A stretch of DNA of 64,000 nt, taken from Clostridia bacterium (GTDB lineage: Bacteria; Bacillota; Clostridia; Oscillospirales; QAKW01). The position numbers were made by a program, and so were the translations under genes. The notes beneath the pieces are model-generated. The model was not told the origin of the DNA. It saw only the letters and a program-made list of their open reading frames with translations, and made no database searches. Shown piece by piece: positions 1 to 7,783 of the stretch. Location: positions 1 through 64,000 of the forward strand of contig JAGBEI010000028.1 of assembly GCA_017937065.1 (NCBI GenBank), in the 5' to 3' direction. Every line of letters starts with the position of its first letter. Position 1 is the first letter of the stretch.

Positions 1-1602
1 AGTTCCGTCGTTTGAAATCTCTATTCCGTAGACCTTTGTTCTGACAGTGTTTCCCGTTTTGGCGGTAACCTTCAGCGTGTGCATGCCTGTATCGGGTCTT
101 TGGAATGTGCATTTATAAGGATAACCTTTTTCCGACGCGAGCACTTTCCCGTCCAACTCATAGCTGACTGTGCTTTCGGCGCCCGGGTAGTATGAGCAGG
201 TATAAAGCGTAATCTGATTTGCCGCTTCATTGAGATTTTTCAGCTTTATGTAGTTCTGACCGCTGACCTGGGTCGTTTTTTGCATCGCAATGTTTTGGTT
301 TACGGTCTGTATATATGTATTATACATTTCCGAGTTGTTTTTAAGAGAATAGCTTGTTCCCGCAAAATCGGTGTTGAAATAATAAACAGCTCTTATTTGC
401 GGGTACACCATGTTTACATATGTATAAAAATAACGCAGAGATTCTTTTGCGTGTGCCAGCGTCTGAATTCCTTTGGAATCCTGATAGGCAAACCCGCATT
501 CGCTGACAGCTATCGGCTTGCGGTCACCGAATTCTTCAACGATATTTTTTATTCTGAGCAGCTGATTTTCGTATCTTCCGCGGCCGTACCATGCGTCTGT
601 CTGGCTGCCGGCTTCACTTGAAGCTGCGGCTGATATCTTGCCGTAGGTTGACATGCCCACCCAATCCACATATTCATCGCCCGGGTAAAAATCCGTCGCG
701 GTGTAGTTCCAGTTGGAGATATCATTCGGGGAGTACATCATGGCGCAGTTTGGTGCCAGCCTGTGGACATAATCTGCGACTGTTGCAAAAGCCTCCTTGA
801 ATTTGTCCGTAAACTGTTTTTTCTGTTGCTGAGTTGTATAATTATCAAGATCCTCCCAGCAGTTTACTTCCGCGCCGAAACGGATTATAAACTTAAAATC
901 CTGGTCGGCAAGCCATTTGACGTTTCTTTCTATATATTCACGCGTCTCATCCGCGCAAACCAGCTCTAAGTCTTCATACGTCTCGTTAGGCACGTTCCAG
1001 CCTATTTCTACAAGGTCGTACTCGTTTGGCGGCAGCTGCCAGTCAAACGAGCCGATATCCTCAGTGAAAAACTGCACGTAAATCAGCTTGGCGCTCTGGT
1101 TTCCGCCGATGTAATCGCTGCACATGCCGTAATATGTTCCGAAATTGCTTTCGGGCTCGTTGATTTGTCCGAAGTACGGAACATCACTGCTTGTTTCCGA
1201 TTCGGTGTATACTTCAAAGATACCCTCGGTCTGTGCTATCATCGCCTCTGTCAGCATTATTTTGTCTTTGTAATCTTTGCCGTTGTCATTCAGCCAGACA
1301 AAACATTCAAGCGCTTTGCGGTAGTATTGGCACGCTTGCGTATAAAGCCCGCTTTTTTCATATTCGATTGCCGCCCGTTCTCTCGGAAACGCAAGCCTGA
1401 GATATTCGGTCTCATTGCTCGGAGCGGGATACACTGCCTCTATTCTTTTGACACAGGAAATAATTTCATCCGAATTTCCGCTTTCCAGCGCCTTCAGATA
1501 GTCAGCCTGCACGTCCCAGTAGCTTTCGGCTGAGACATAGCAGGACAGGGCGGTAAATGATAACACTGTACATAAAATAAAAGACAAGATTTTTTTTCGC
1601 AT
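1..1602 (-). CDS. secreted GH26-like glycoside hydrolase (3' end off window)
   Basis: The reading frame is open from the ATG at 1600-1602 to the left edge (534 codons), so the C-terminus is missing. The protein starts with a signal peptide (MRKK then a hydrophobic stretch ending near YVSAES). A TIM-barrel-like catalytic region follows. IIRFGAEVNCWED resembles the acid/base segment of GH26 mannanases, and KPIAVSECGF resembles the strand carrying the nucleophile Glu. The last visible part looks like a beta-sandwich/Ig-like module (YELDGKVLASEKGY). A substrate such as beta-mannan is inferred from family resemblance only; another TIM-barrel family is possible. GGAGGG lies just before the ATG and a sigma-A promoter is close upstream. 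It is transcribed alone. Confidence 0.7.
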   Translation of the reverse strand, partial: MRKKILSFILCTVLSFTALSCYVSAESYWDVQADYLKALESGNSDEIISCVKRIEAVYPAPSNETEYLRLAFPRERAAIEYEKSGLYTQACQYYRKALECFVWLNDNGKDYKDKIMLTEAMIAQTEGIFEVYTESETSSDVPYFGQINEPESNFGTYYGMCSDYIGGNQSAKLIYVQFFTEDIGSFDWQLPPNEYDLVEIGWNVPNETYEDLELVCADETREYIERNVKWLADQDFKFIIRFGAEVNCWEDLDNYTTQQQKKQFTDKFKEAFATVADYVHRLAPNCAMMYSPNDISNWNYTATDFYPGDEYVDWVGMSTYGKISAAASSEAGSQTDAWYGRGRYENQLLRIKNIVEEFGDRKPIAVSECGFAYQDSKGIQTLAHAKESLRYFYTYVNMVYPQIRAVYYFNTDFAGTSYSLKNNSEMYNTYIQTVNQNIAMQKTTQVSGQNYIKLKNLNEAANQITLYTCSYYPGAESTVSYELDGKVLASEKGYPYKCTFQRPDTGMHTLKVTAKTGNTVRTKVYGIEISNDGT

Positions 1603-1632
1603 ATTTTCCCTCCGGAATCAGTAAGTGTATAT

Positions 1633-1661
1633 ATTATAACATGATATTAATATTCAGTCAA
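1633..1661 (-). promoter_or_regulatory. sigma-A promoter of the GH26-like gene
   Basis: On the minus strand, TTGACT (1661-1656) and TATAAT (1638-1633) are separated by exactly 17 bases, about 30 bases before the start codon of the glycoside hydrolase. Position and spacing fit a housekeeping promoter. Confidence 0.75.
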
Positions 1662-1680
1662 ATGACATTAAATGTAAGAA

Positions 1681-1706
1681 GTACCGGCTGAATAATCAGC
1701 CGGTAC
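1681..1706 (-). terminator. terminator after trmB
   Basis: A perfect 11-bp stem, GTACCGGCTGA/TCAGCCGGTAC, with a 4-base loop lies 5 bases past the trmB stop codon. The following U-tract on the minus strand is weak (TTCTTACATTT), so termination may be incomplete. Confidence 0.65.
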
Positions 1707-1710
1707 GGAT

Positions 1711-2376
1711 TTAAAGCTCCGATAAAATTTTATAGGTCGCTTCGGTGGGCTTTGCAACAAGCCGCTTGATTTTGACACCCATATCGGAAAACCGTTTTTC
1801 ATATTCGGTCATGATATTGGGTGTGTCTGTCGAGTGGAGATCACGTGTTACCTCCGATAAATCGAAGCCAAGCTCCGTGAGCTCTTCAAGCGTAAATTCA
1901 AACAGTCCGTCATTGTCTGTTTTAAAGCGTATTTCTCCGCCGTCTTTCAGAAGCGGCAGGTAGTATTTTATCATTTTTCTGTGAGTCAGTCTGCGCTTGG
2001 CATGAGCGGATTTGGGCCATGGGTCGCAGAAATTTATGTAAATAACATCCGCGCACTTTTCGGGCATAACCGACGGCAGTATCTCGGCGTCGGCGCAGAT
2101 AAATCTGATGTTGTCAAGCCCTGCGGCATGAGCCTTTTCCATGCCCATTAGTATGCAGTCCTTAACCCGTTCTACGGATATAAAGCTGCGGCTTTGATTT
2201 TGAGCGGCACACTGTGTTATGAACCCGCCCTTGCCTGAGCCTATTTCCATTTCCAGCTTTTTATCTCTGCCGAAAATATCATAAAAGCCGTCCTTGAGCG
2301 ACGGCTCCGGCGTGAGTGCAAGCCCGGCGCAGCGCTCAAACCTTGTATCTCTGTTCTTCTTTCTTCTCAGTCTCAA
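1711..2376 (-). CDS. trmB: tRNA (guanine-N7-)-methyltransferase TrmB
   Basis: 221 aa. This SAM-dependent Rossmann methyltransferase makes m7G46 in tRNA. The SAM-binding segment is visible as LEMEIGSGKGGFI, and the TrmB signature appears as NFCDPWPKSAHAKRRL. Length matches the family. The start ATG overlaps the stop of the upstream tcdA gene by 4 bases, so the two are translationally coupled and co-transcribed. Both act on tRNA (m7G46 and ct6A37). Confidence 0.95.
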   Translation of the reverse strand: MRLRRKKNRDTRFERCAGLALTPEPSLKDGFYDIFGRDKKLEMEIGSGKGGFITQCAAQNQSRSFISVERVKDCILMGMEKAHAAGLDNIRFICADAEILPSVMPEKCADVIYINFCDPWPKSAHAKRRLTHRKMIKYYLPLLKDGGEIRFKTDNDGLFEFTLEELTELGFDLSEVTRDLHSTDTPNIMTEYEKRFSDMGVKIKRLVAKPTEATYKILSEL

Positions 2377-3083
2377 TTTCGGTTCTCCTCCAAAAGGCGT
2401 GTAATAACGTGCTGTGCAAGCAAAAGACCGGCGGTTGACGGAACGTATGATATAGAACCGACAGTGCGTTTGCCGCCGTCGTAAATTTCATTTTCAGGCT
2501 GTATGACAGGTGCTTTTGAGTATAATACCTCAAGCCTTATAACTCCCGCCTTTTTCAGCTCGCATCTCATTTTCCGCGCCAGCGGACAGCCGCTTGTTTT
2601 AAAAATATCGCAGATTTCAAACTGCGTTGCGTCCAGCCTGTTTCCTGTGCCCAGACAGGATATTATCGGCGTACCCGTCCTGTATGAGTATTCGGCAAGC
2701 GCCGTTTTTGCAGGGACAAAATCTATTGCGTCAATTATGTAATCTGCATTGCGGTCAAGCAGCTCATACGTATTATTTCTGTCTATAAATTTTGCAATTC
2801 CCGTAAAATCAATGTCGTGGTTTATTGATTTGGCGCGTATTTCGGCAGCGTCTGTTTTCAGCATGCCGACAGTATCCGCTGTCGCTATTAACTGGCGGTT
2901 TAAATTGCTTTTTGCCACTTTGTCGGCGTCAATTACCGTGATTTTGCCGATGCCTGCACGCACCAGCGCCTCAAGCGCGTATGAACCGACGCCGCCGCAG
3001 CCGCACAGCAGTATATGCGAGCTTTCAAGTCTTTTTAATCCGCGCTCTCCGATGAGCGCTTTTGTACGTGTAAATATTTCCAT
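2373..3083 (-). CDS. tcdA: tRNA threonylcarbamoyladenosine dehydratase (ThiF/MoeB superfamily)
   Basis: 236 aa E1-like protein. The nucleotide-binding motif LLCGCGGVGSYALEAL is followed by VIDADKV and NLNRQL, the adenylation-site pattern of the MoeB/ThiF/TcdA superfamily. TcdA cyclises t6A37 to ct6A37 in ANN-decoding tRNAs. Pairing with trmB and the N-terminus (FTRTKALIGERGLKRLESSHILL) favour TcdA over ThiF or MoeB. No Shine-Dalgarno precedes the ATG (TATAAAACA-ATG). A TATAAT lies 9 bases upstream, so the mRNA may be leaderless; otherwise the gene relies on read-through from the 6S RNA unit. Confidence 0.85.
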   Translation of the reverse strand: MEIFTRTKALIGERGLKRLESSHILLCGCGGVGSYALEALVRAGIGKITVIDADKVAKSNLNRQLIATADTVGMLKTDAAEIRAKSINHDIDFTGIAKFIDRNNTYELLDRNADYIIDAIDFVPAKTALAEYSYRTGTPIISCLGTGNRLDATQFEICDIFKTSGCPLARKMRCELKKAGVIRLEVLYSKAPVIQPENEIYDGGKRTVGSISYVPSTAGLLLAQHVITRLLEENRN

Positions 3084-3091
3084 TGTTTTAT

Positions 3092-3097
3092 ATTATA
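3092..3097 (-). promoter_or_regulatory. candidate -10 for a leaderless tcdA transcript
   Basis: TATAAT on the minus strand (3097-3092) would place the transcription start about 2 bases before the tcdA ATG. No good -35 is visible because the 6S terminator stem occupies that position. It is supported mainly by the absence of a Shine-Dalgarno. Confidence 0.35.
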
Positions 3098-3099
3098 AA

Positions 3100-3128
3100 T
3101 TACGGCTGCCGTATTTGGGCAGCCGTAA
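3100..3128 (-). terminator. terminator of the 6S RNA gene
   Basis: A perfect 11-bp stem, TTACGGCTGCC/GGCAGCCGTAA, has a 7-base loop and is followed on the minus strand by TTTATAATAT. It lies just past the 3' end of the 6S RNA. The U-tract is short, so some read-through into tcdA is plausible. Confidence 0.7.
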
Positions 3129-3129
3129 G

Positions 3130-3335
3130 CATGTGTTCTCAACCCGCGTATGCCGTCAACCGCATACTTTAATCCCTGCGAAATGTCACAGGTGGGAGTT
3201 CGCCGTCACCCTTCACAGGCTTCCGTATCAGGCAAAAGCCGGTACGGCTTGCTCACAGGGCTTCGAGCATCATTCCCGTATAATTAATGTAGGCTTAAAA
3301 TAAACAGTCAACGCACACCGCAGGCAGTGTGTTTT
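3130..3335 (-). ncRNA. ssrS: 6S RNA (RNA polymerase-binding regulatory RNA)
   Basis: About 205 nt with no plausible ORF, folding into the 6S architecture. The closing stem pairs CCTGC(G)GTGTGC (near 3324-3313) with GCATACGCGGG (3153-3143). A large central bubble follows, and its 3' side carries the small hairpin CCTGTG/CGCAGG, as in firmicute 6S. The apical arm has GGGA/TCCC, CCCT/AGGG and CCGTA/TACGG stems. 6S RNA mimics an open promoter and sequesters sigma-A holoenzyme. It is bounded by its own promoter and terminator. Exact ends are estimated, and the call rests on structure rather than a covariance search. Confidence 0.75.
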
Positions 3336-3625
3336 CAATCAAGTATCAGGTCTTCAAATGTCTCTTCAAATACCCGCGAAACACGTGCCAGCTCATCGTC
3401 ATCGTCGATAGTGACAAGTATTTCCTCACCCGCGTCATCTTCAATGGTCTTGAGAATGAACAGCGTGCCGTCGCTTTCAAGCTGCTTTTTCGGGTCGTCA
3501 AAAAGTTCGATGAGTCCGACATAAATTGTGCCGTCCATTTCAACCGAACCGAAATGCTCAAACTGAAGCTCCGTGCCGCTCTCGTCGGTAAGCGTGATTA
3601 TATCGTTTCCGTATTCGTTTGCCAT
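3335..3625 (-). CDS. DUF1292 domain protein
   Basis: 96 aa acidic protein of the DUF1292 (YrzB-like) family, function unknown. The visible pattern is an N-terminal DIITLTDESGTELQFEHF, a central hydrophobic strand (YVGLIELFDDP), then an Asp/Glu-rich tail (LVTIDDDDELARV). A strong GGAGG lies 8 bases before the ATG. The gene sits directly before the 6S RNA and contains the putative 6S promoter in its 3' end. In other Firmicutes, DUF1292 genes often lie near Holliday-junction resolvase genes; that context is absent here. Confidence 0.85.
   Translation of the reverse strand: MANEYGNDIITLTDESGTELQFEHFGSVEMDGTIYVGLIELFDDPKKQLESDGTLFILKTIEDDAGEEILVTIDDDDELARVSRVFEETFEDLILD
3342..3369 (-). promoter_or_regulatory. 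promoter of 6S RNA inside the DUF1292 ORF
   Basis: On the minus strand, TTGAAG (3369-3364), 16 bases, then GATACT (3347-3342). The predicted start, about 3335, coincides with the 5' end expected from the 6S fold. The whole promoter lies in the last codons of the upstream DUF1292 gene. Confidence 0.5.
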
Positions 3626-3700
3626 TCAAAGTTCCTCCGCTCTTTTCTGATATAAGTATAACACAATGCCGGTGAAAATAAAAGCCCATTCAAAAAAATT

Positions 3701-4786
3701 TTACACATTTAGCTTCATGTCGCCGTTTTTAATCCAGCCGATTTTGCGCAGAATTTCGGAAAACAGCAGTGAGAGTGCGGCGGGTGCCAGAAAATACATA
3801 ACAATAATTTCAATAAGTACGATAACGGATGAGGTTCCCGCTCCTGTCATAACCTGAAATGCGGATATAGGCCCGACAAGCCCCGACGTACCCATGCCGG
3901 AGCCTACTGCGTTGCTTGTCATTTTGAGCACTGCCGACGAAATCGGCCCGAGAATAACGGAAGTAAGGGTTGCCGGAATCCATATTTTCACATTCCGCAC
4001 TATATTGGGCATCTGTATCATGGATGTACCGATACCCTGAGCTATAAGTCCGCCGAGCTTGTTTTCGCGGTAGCTTGCAACCGCAAAGCCTATCATCTGC
4101 GCACAGCAGCCGACAGTTGCGGCACCTGCCGCAAGACCTGTAAGCCCCAGCGTAACGCCGATAGCGGCAGAGGAGATGGGCAGTGTCAGTGCGATTCCCA
4201 TCAGCATGGAAACTATTATTCCGCCGATAATCGGATATTTATCGACGTTGAAATTAATCATCGAGCCGATAAAGTTCATAAATTGTGAAATGGGCGGCCC
4301 CATAAGCAGACCGATAACCGAGCCGCTGATAATGGTGACAAGCGGCGTGAGAATAATGTCCATTTTGGTTTTGCCCGCAACAAGCCGTCCAACTTCTATG
4401 CCGACAAGCGCCGCGATAAATGCGCCGAGCGGCTCTCCGACGCCGGCGAGCGTTAAAACAGTGCCGTCAAGAACCGTTCCGTCAATTATTTTAGAGGCAA
4501 AGCCGCCTACCATGCCGCAGACGCCTGCCGAGACGGTGAGCAGCGGCGAGCATTTGAACTTGCTTGCAACTCCCACGCCTATGCCGATTCCCATCATCGC
4601 CTTTGCGACCTTTGACACAAGCACAATCATATTGCCTATGTATCCGCCGAGCAGCACACCTATCTGCTCTGTGATGGTGCCGATGATAAGAGTTGAAAAA
4701 AGACCTATCGCCATGCCGGAAAGTCCGTCGATGAATATGTGCTCAAGAACTTTTTTCAAGCTTACCGAAAAATTTTTCTTTTCCAT
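3701..4786 (-). CDS. PTS sugar-transporter subunit IIC-like membrane protein
   Basis: 361 aa with about ten hydrophobic segments rich in Gly/Ala/Ile (for example IGLFSTLIIGTITEQIGVLL, MGIGIGVGVASKF). It matches the pattern of the PTS_EIIC_2 family of stand-alone IIC-like proteins. No IIA, IIB or HPr gene is nearby, so phosphotransfer coupling is unproven; it may act as an unlinked permease. GGAGGAAA precedes the ATG and a sigma-A promoter lies upstream. Substrate cannot be read from the sequence. Confidence 0.75.
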   Translation of the reverse strand: MEKKNFSVSLKKVLEHIFIDGLSGMAIGLFSTLIIGTITEQIGVLLGGYIGNMIVLVSKVAKAMMGIGIGVGVASKFKCSPLLTVSAGVCGMVGGFASKIIDGTVLDGTVLTLAGVGEPLGAFIAALVGIEVGRLVAGKTKMDIILTPLVTIISGSVIGLLMGPPISQFMNFIGSMINFNVDKYPIIGGIIVSMLMGIALTLPISSAAIGVTLGLTGLAAGAATVGCCAQMIGFAVASYRENKLGGLIAQGIGTSMIQMPNIVRNVKIWIPATLTSVILGPISSAVLKMTSNAVGSGMGTSGLVGPISAFQVMTGAGTSSVIVLIEIIVMYFLAPAALSLLFSEILRKIGWIKNGDMKLNV

Positions 4787-4815
4787 ATTTTCCTCCGTAA
4801 AAATATTTTGCTGAT

Positions 4816-4844
4816 ATTATAATCAAAAAAAACATTTATTTCAA
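4816..4844 (-). promoter_or_regulatory. sigma-A promoter of the IIC-like gene
   Basis: On the minus strand, TTGAAA (4844-4839), a 17-base spacer containing eight consecutive T residues, then TATAAT (4821-4816), about 30 bases before the start codon. Confidence 0.7.
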
Positions 4845-4942
4845 TTAAAATGCGATATTTTGTAAATAATGATAAAAGCAAGTGATTTTTAATTTGATAT
4901 GTGTTTATATTTACATTAAATTATAAAGGAATCGGTGACTTT

Positions 4943-5830
4943 ATGAAAAAGACAAGAACGGGTCTTATAATAGAAACGATGGAAGCGGCAAGTGCCGCCG
5001 GGGTGACTCATGCCGCCCGTGCGGCGACGGTACGGCACGGCGCATGCACCGTCACCACCGTAAAAGTCGAAAACGACGACGATGCAAGGCTTTTTGAGCG
5101 TGAAAAGGGAACATATGTCACGGTTGAAACGGACAGGGTTTATCGCATTACCGACAATGACTTTGAATCAATCGTTACCGTACTTGCCGATATAATGCGA
5201 TCGCTTATGCCTAAGACTGCGGGCAGGATTTTAATTGCCGGCATCGGTAACCGCGCGATAACAGCGGACAGTCTCGGCCCGAAATGCGTGGACAGAATTA
5301 TTGTGACACGCGGGTTTGAAAAGGTTATGCCGGAGCTTATAAATGACGGAACCTATGCCAGCGTCAGTGCCATTTGCTCCAATGTCTTCGGAGTGACGGG
5401 GATTGAAAGCGCCGAGCTTATCGGCGGAATTGCAAAAATGCTTGAGCCGTCGCTTATTATAGTTATTGACGCTCTTGCCTCGACCTCGGTCAATCGCCTT
5501 TGCAAAACCATTCAGCTTTCGGATACCTCCCTGACCCCCGGCGGCGGCGTTGACAACGCACGCGGGAAAATATCGCCCGACAATCTCGGTATTCCCGTTT
5601 TATCGGTCGGTATGCCGACTGTTATGGATGTCGGTACGATTTTGTCAAATGCGGGCTGCACCGAGGATAAAGCGCGTGAGCTCCTCGGACAGTTCGGGGA
5701 TTCCATGATAGCTATGCCGACGCGCATTGACAGTGCAACCGATATAGCGGCAAAGCTTATTGCCTTTGCTGTAAACAAGGCGCTTCACCGCGATATGACG
5801 ACAGAGGATATTCTGAGGTTTTTATATTGA
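4943..5830 (+). CDS. gpr: germination protease GPR
   Basis: 295 aa from the ATG at 4943 (MKKTRTGLIIE). An in-frame upstream ATG at 4901 lacks a ribosome site, whereas AAAGGA lies at 4925-4930. GPR is an aspartic-type endopeptidase (family A25), made as a zymogen in the forespore, that degrades small acid-soluble proteins at germination. Recognisable family segments include LIAGIGNRAITADSLGPK and GVTGIESAELI. It is followed by spoIIP, the usual neighbour. Transcription is expected from forespore sigma-G/F; I could not place a convincing promoter in the A+T-rich 4850-4940 stretch. Confidence 0.92.
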   Translation: MKKTRTGLIIETMEAASAAGVTHAARAATVRHGACTVTTVKVENDDDARLFEREKGTYVTVETDRVYRITDNDFESIVTVLADIMRSLMPKTAGRILIAGIGNRAITADSLGPKCVDRIIVTRGFEKVMPELINDGTYASVSAICSNVFGVTGIESAELIGGIAKMLEPSLIIVIDALASTSVNRLCKTIQLSDTSLTPGGGVDNARGKISPDNLGIPVLSVGMPTVMDVGTILSNAGCTEDKARELLGQFGDSMIAMPTRIDSATDIAAKLIAFAVNKALHRDMTTEDILRFLY

Positions 5831-5888
5831 AGCAGTATTAAAAACTGTGTTAAATTGACTTTGTACGGCATATGCTTTCATAAAGGAT

Positions 5889-6962
5889 GTGAGAGTATTG
5901 AACAGAGTAAAGCTCAGACAGATAAAGGCAGCAGTAAAATCCGTTTTTTGCATTGCGCTGTGCGTTGTTGTGTCAGTCGGTGTGCTGCGGCTTTTCGGAA
6001 AGCAGATTGCAAACAGCGCTTATGATTATACATTCGGTGAATTTGAAACCGATTTGCTCAGCCTTGAGTACGGCATTACGGGTAAATCGGAAAGCGGGGT
6101 GTCAGCGGTCGGTACTGATGATTTTATCATGTACGCCAGCAATGCCTTTACCGACAGTGAGGACGGGGAGCAGCAGCCGCAGGCTTCTCAGCTTGCAAAC
6201 AGCAATGCTCAGAACAGCGAGTCTCCCGCAGTTACCGATAACCCCGACGCCGTGGTTGTAAACCTTTCCGCGCTTTCGGGAAAATATAAAAACTACGGAG
6301 GCACATCAGTTATAAATAACACGGATTATGATGTGACAGGGCTTTTATATGCCGATTATACTCCGCCTAAGCTCAATAAAGAGGAGCCGTATATTCTTAT
6401 CTATCATACTCACACATCGGAAGAGTATTACGGCGGCGGGAGTGTCGTGGATGTCGGAAACGCGATGCAGGAGGAGTTTGAAAGACTCGGATATAAAACA
6501 ATACATCTGACGGAGGTGTACGATAAGGAGCAGTTCAGCGGCGCTTATTCACGCTCTATAAAGGGAGTGGAGGAAATGCTTGAAAAATATCCGTCTATAA
6601 AGCTTTGCTTTGACGTTCACCGCGATGCGATAACTACGCAGAGCGGCGATACATACAGACCCCTGACTCAGATAGACAATAAGAACACGGCGCAGGTTAT
6701 GCTTGTGTGCGGTACCGACTCCAAGGGCTTAAAGCACCCGAACTGGCGTGAAAACTTCAAGTTTGCACTCGATATTTCACGTACGATGGGCGAGTGCTAC
6801 GGCGCGCTGTCGCGTCCTGTAAATCTTCGGGGCGACAGGTTTAACACGCATGTCACGGACTATACTGTGCTTATGGAGGTGGGCAGCGCGGCAAATACTT
6901 TGGAGGAAGCCAAGAACGCCGCGGTATACACTGCCCGTTCCGTAATTAAAACGATAGAATAA
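5889..6962 (+). CDS. spoIIP: stage II sporulation protein P
   Basis: 357 aa from the GTG at 5889; a TTG at 5898 is better spaced from AAGGA (5883-5887) and may be the true start. There is one N-terminal membrane helix (VKSVFCIALCVVVSVGVL), a low-complexity Ser/Gln/Asn linker, and a C-terminal catalytic domain with ILIYHTHTSEEY and LCFDVHRDA, the metal-binding His/Glu motifs. SpoIIP is the amidase/endopeptidase of the SpoIIDMP engulfment complex that thins septal peptidoglycan. A bidirectional terminator follows the stop codon immediately. Confidence 0.93.
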   Translation: MRVLNRVKLRQIKAAVKSVFCIALCVVVSVGVLRLFGKQIANSAYDYTFGEFETDLLSLEYGITGKSESGVSAVGTDDFIMYASNAFTDSEDGEQQPQASQLANSNAQNSESPAVTDNPDAVVVNLSALSGKYKNYGGTSVINNTDYDVTGLLYADYTPPKLNKEEPYILIYHTHTSEEYYGGGSVVDVGNAMQEEFERLGYKTIHLTEVYDKEQFSGAYSRSIKGVEEMLEKYPSIKLCFDVHRDAITTQSGDTYRPLTQIDNKNTAQVMLVCGTDSKGLKHPNWRENFKFALDISRTMGECYGALSRPVNLRGDRFNTHVTDYTVLMEVGSAANTLEEAKNAAVYTARSVIKTIE

Positions 6963-6963
6963 A

Positions 6964-6994
6964 ATATCCGGCTTGGCAAACCCAAGCCGGATAT
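6964..6994. terminator. bidirectional terminator between spoIIP and the C26 peptidase
   Basis: A perfect 13-bp stem, ATATCCGGCTTGG/CCAAGCCGGATAT, with a 5-base loop between convergent genes. Plus-strand T residues follow (TTTACTTTTA) and A-rich sequence precedes it, so it can serve both directions. Confidence 0.8.
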
Positions 6995-7008
6995 TTACTT
7001 TTATATTC

Positions 7009-7659
7009 TTACAGATATGTGCCGAAAAAGTGGTCAAACACAGCGTTTCCCGCCATGCGCTCCGGATGCCATTGCGTGCCCAGCAGCGGCAGCTCTGTGC
7101 CCTCTATTGCCTCGATAACGCCGTCGTGCGATGCAGCGGCAACGGTAAGTCCGCTCCCTGTCAGGTGGACGCATTGATGATGATATGAATTAACTATCGC
7201 GCGCAGTCCCAGAGCCTCTTTCAGCTTTGAGCGCGCAGATATTTTTATCTCGTGCATACATTCGGTTGCGCCGCAGTTGGAGTGACACAGATTAAGCATG
7301 GACGGAATATCCTGTATAAGCGTGCCGCCCAGCGCTGTATTTATGCTCTGCATACCCTTGCAGATACCGAGAACGGGTTTTTTTCTCTTTATAAATGCTT
7401 TAATAAGCTCCAGCTCGTACTTATCAAGCTCTGTATTGAATTTTAAATTATCCTTCCACGGCTTTTGCCCGTAAAATGCCGGGTTCATGTCACCGCCGCC
7501 GCAGACAACAAGACAGTCGCAGTACCTTGATGTTTTGTCCGCGTTTTCGGGATAGGGCACAAAGGTATCGACCCCGCTTTGATGAATATGCTCAAAATAT
7601 CTTTTGTTTATATTTGAAACTCCGTTTTCCACAACCCCGAATACAGCTGCCTTTGCCAT
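7009..7659 (-). CDS. gamma-glutamyl-gamma-aminobutyrate hydrolase-family protein (peptidase C26)
   Basis: 216 aa from the ATG at 7659, chosen because AAGGAGG lies 7 bases before it; an upstream in-frame ATG at 7710 has no ribosome site. This is a class-I glutamine-amidotransferase-like hydrolase. The nucleophile Cys sits in VLGICKGMQSIN, and the His and Glu in GTQWHPERM. Relatives (PuuD and others) cleave gamma-glutamyl bonds of small amides. The substrate is not indicated by the neighbours, as the gene stands alone between a terminator and a divergent nifS-like gene. Confidence 0.85.
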   Translation of the reverse strand: MAKAAVFGVVENGVSNINKRYFEHIHQSGVDTFVPYPENADKTSRYCDCLVVCGGGDMNPAFYGQKPWKDNLKFNTELDKYELELIKAFIKRKKPVLGICKGMQSINTALGGTLIQDIPSMLNLCHSNCGATECMHEIKISARSKLKEALGLRAIVNSYHHQCVHLTGSGLTVAAASHDGVIEAIEGTELPLLGTQWHPERMAGNAVFDHFFGTYL

Positions 7660-7722
7660 TTCATTTCCTCCTTGAATATTTGGGAATAATGCTATATAAT
7701 ACAATAACATATTATTTATCCC

Positions 7723-7741
7723 ATGACACTCATTATGTCAT
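7723..7741. promoter_or_regulatory. inverted repeat in the C26/nifS divergent region
   Basis: ATGACA and TGTCAT are separated by 7 bases between two divergent genes. It could be a regulator site, but it is short and no clean promoter can be aligned to it. Confidence 0.25.
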
Positions 7742-7783
7742 AAAAAGATAGTATTTTCAAACTAAAAATCAAGGTGATATAAA

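Noticed and set aside
3100-3330. Riboswitch or T-box controlling tcdA
   Set aside because: The pairing pattern (closing stem, central bubble with 3' mini-hairpin, apical arm) fits 6S RNA better, and no T-box sequence (TGG bulge) is present.
4901-4942. Upstream start of gpr at 4901
   Set aside because: No ribosome site before it, whereas AAAGGA precedes the ATG at 4943, and family proteins begin near the later start.
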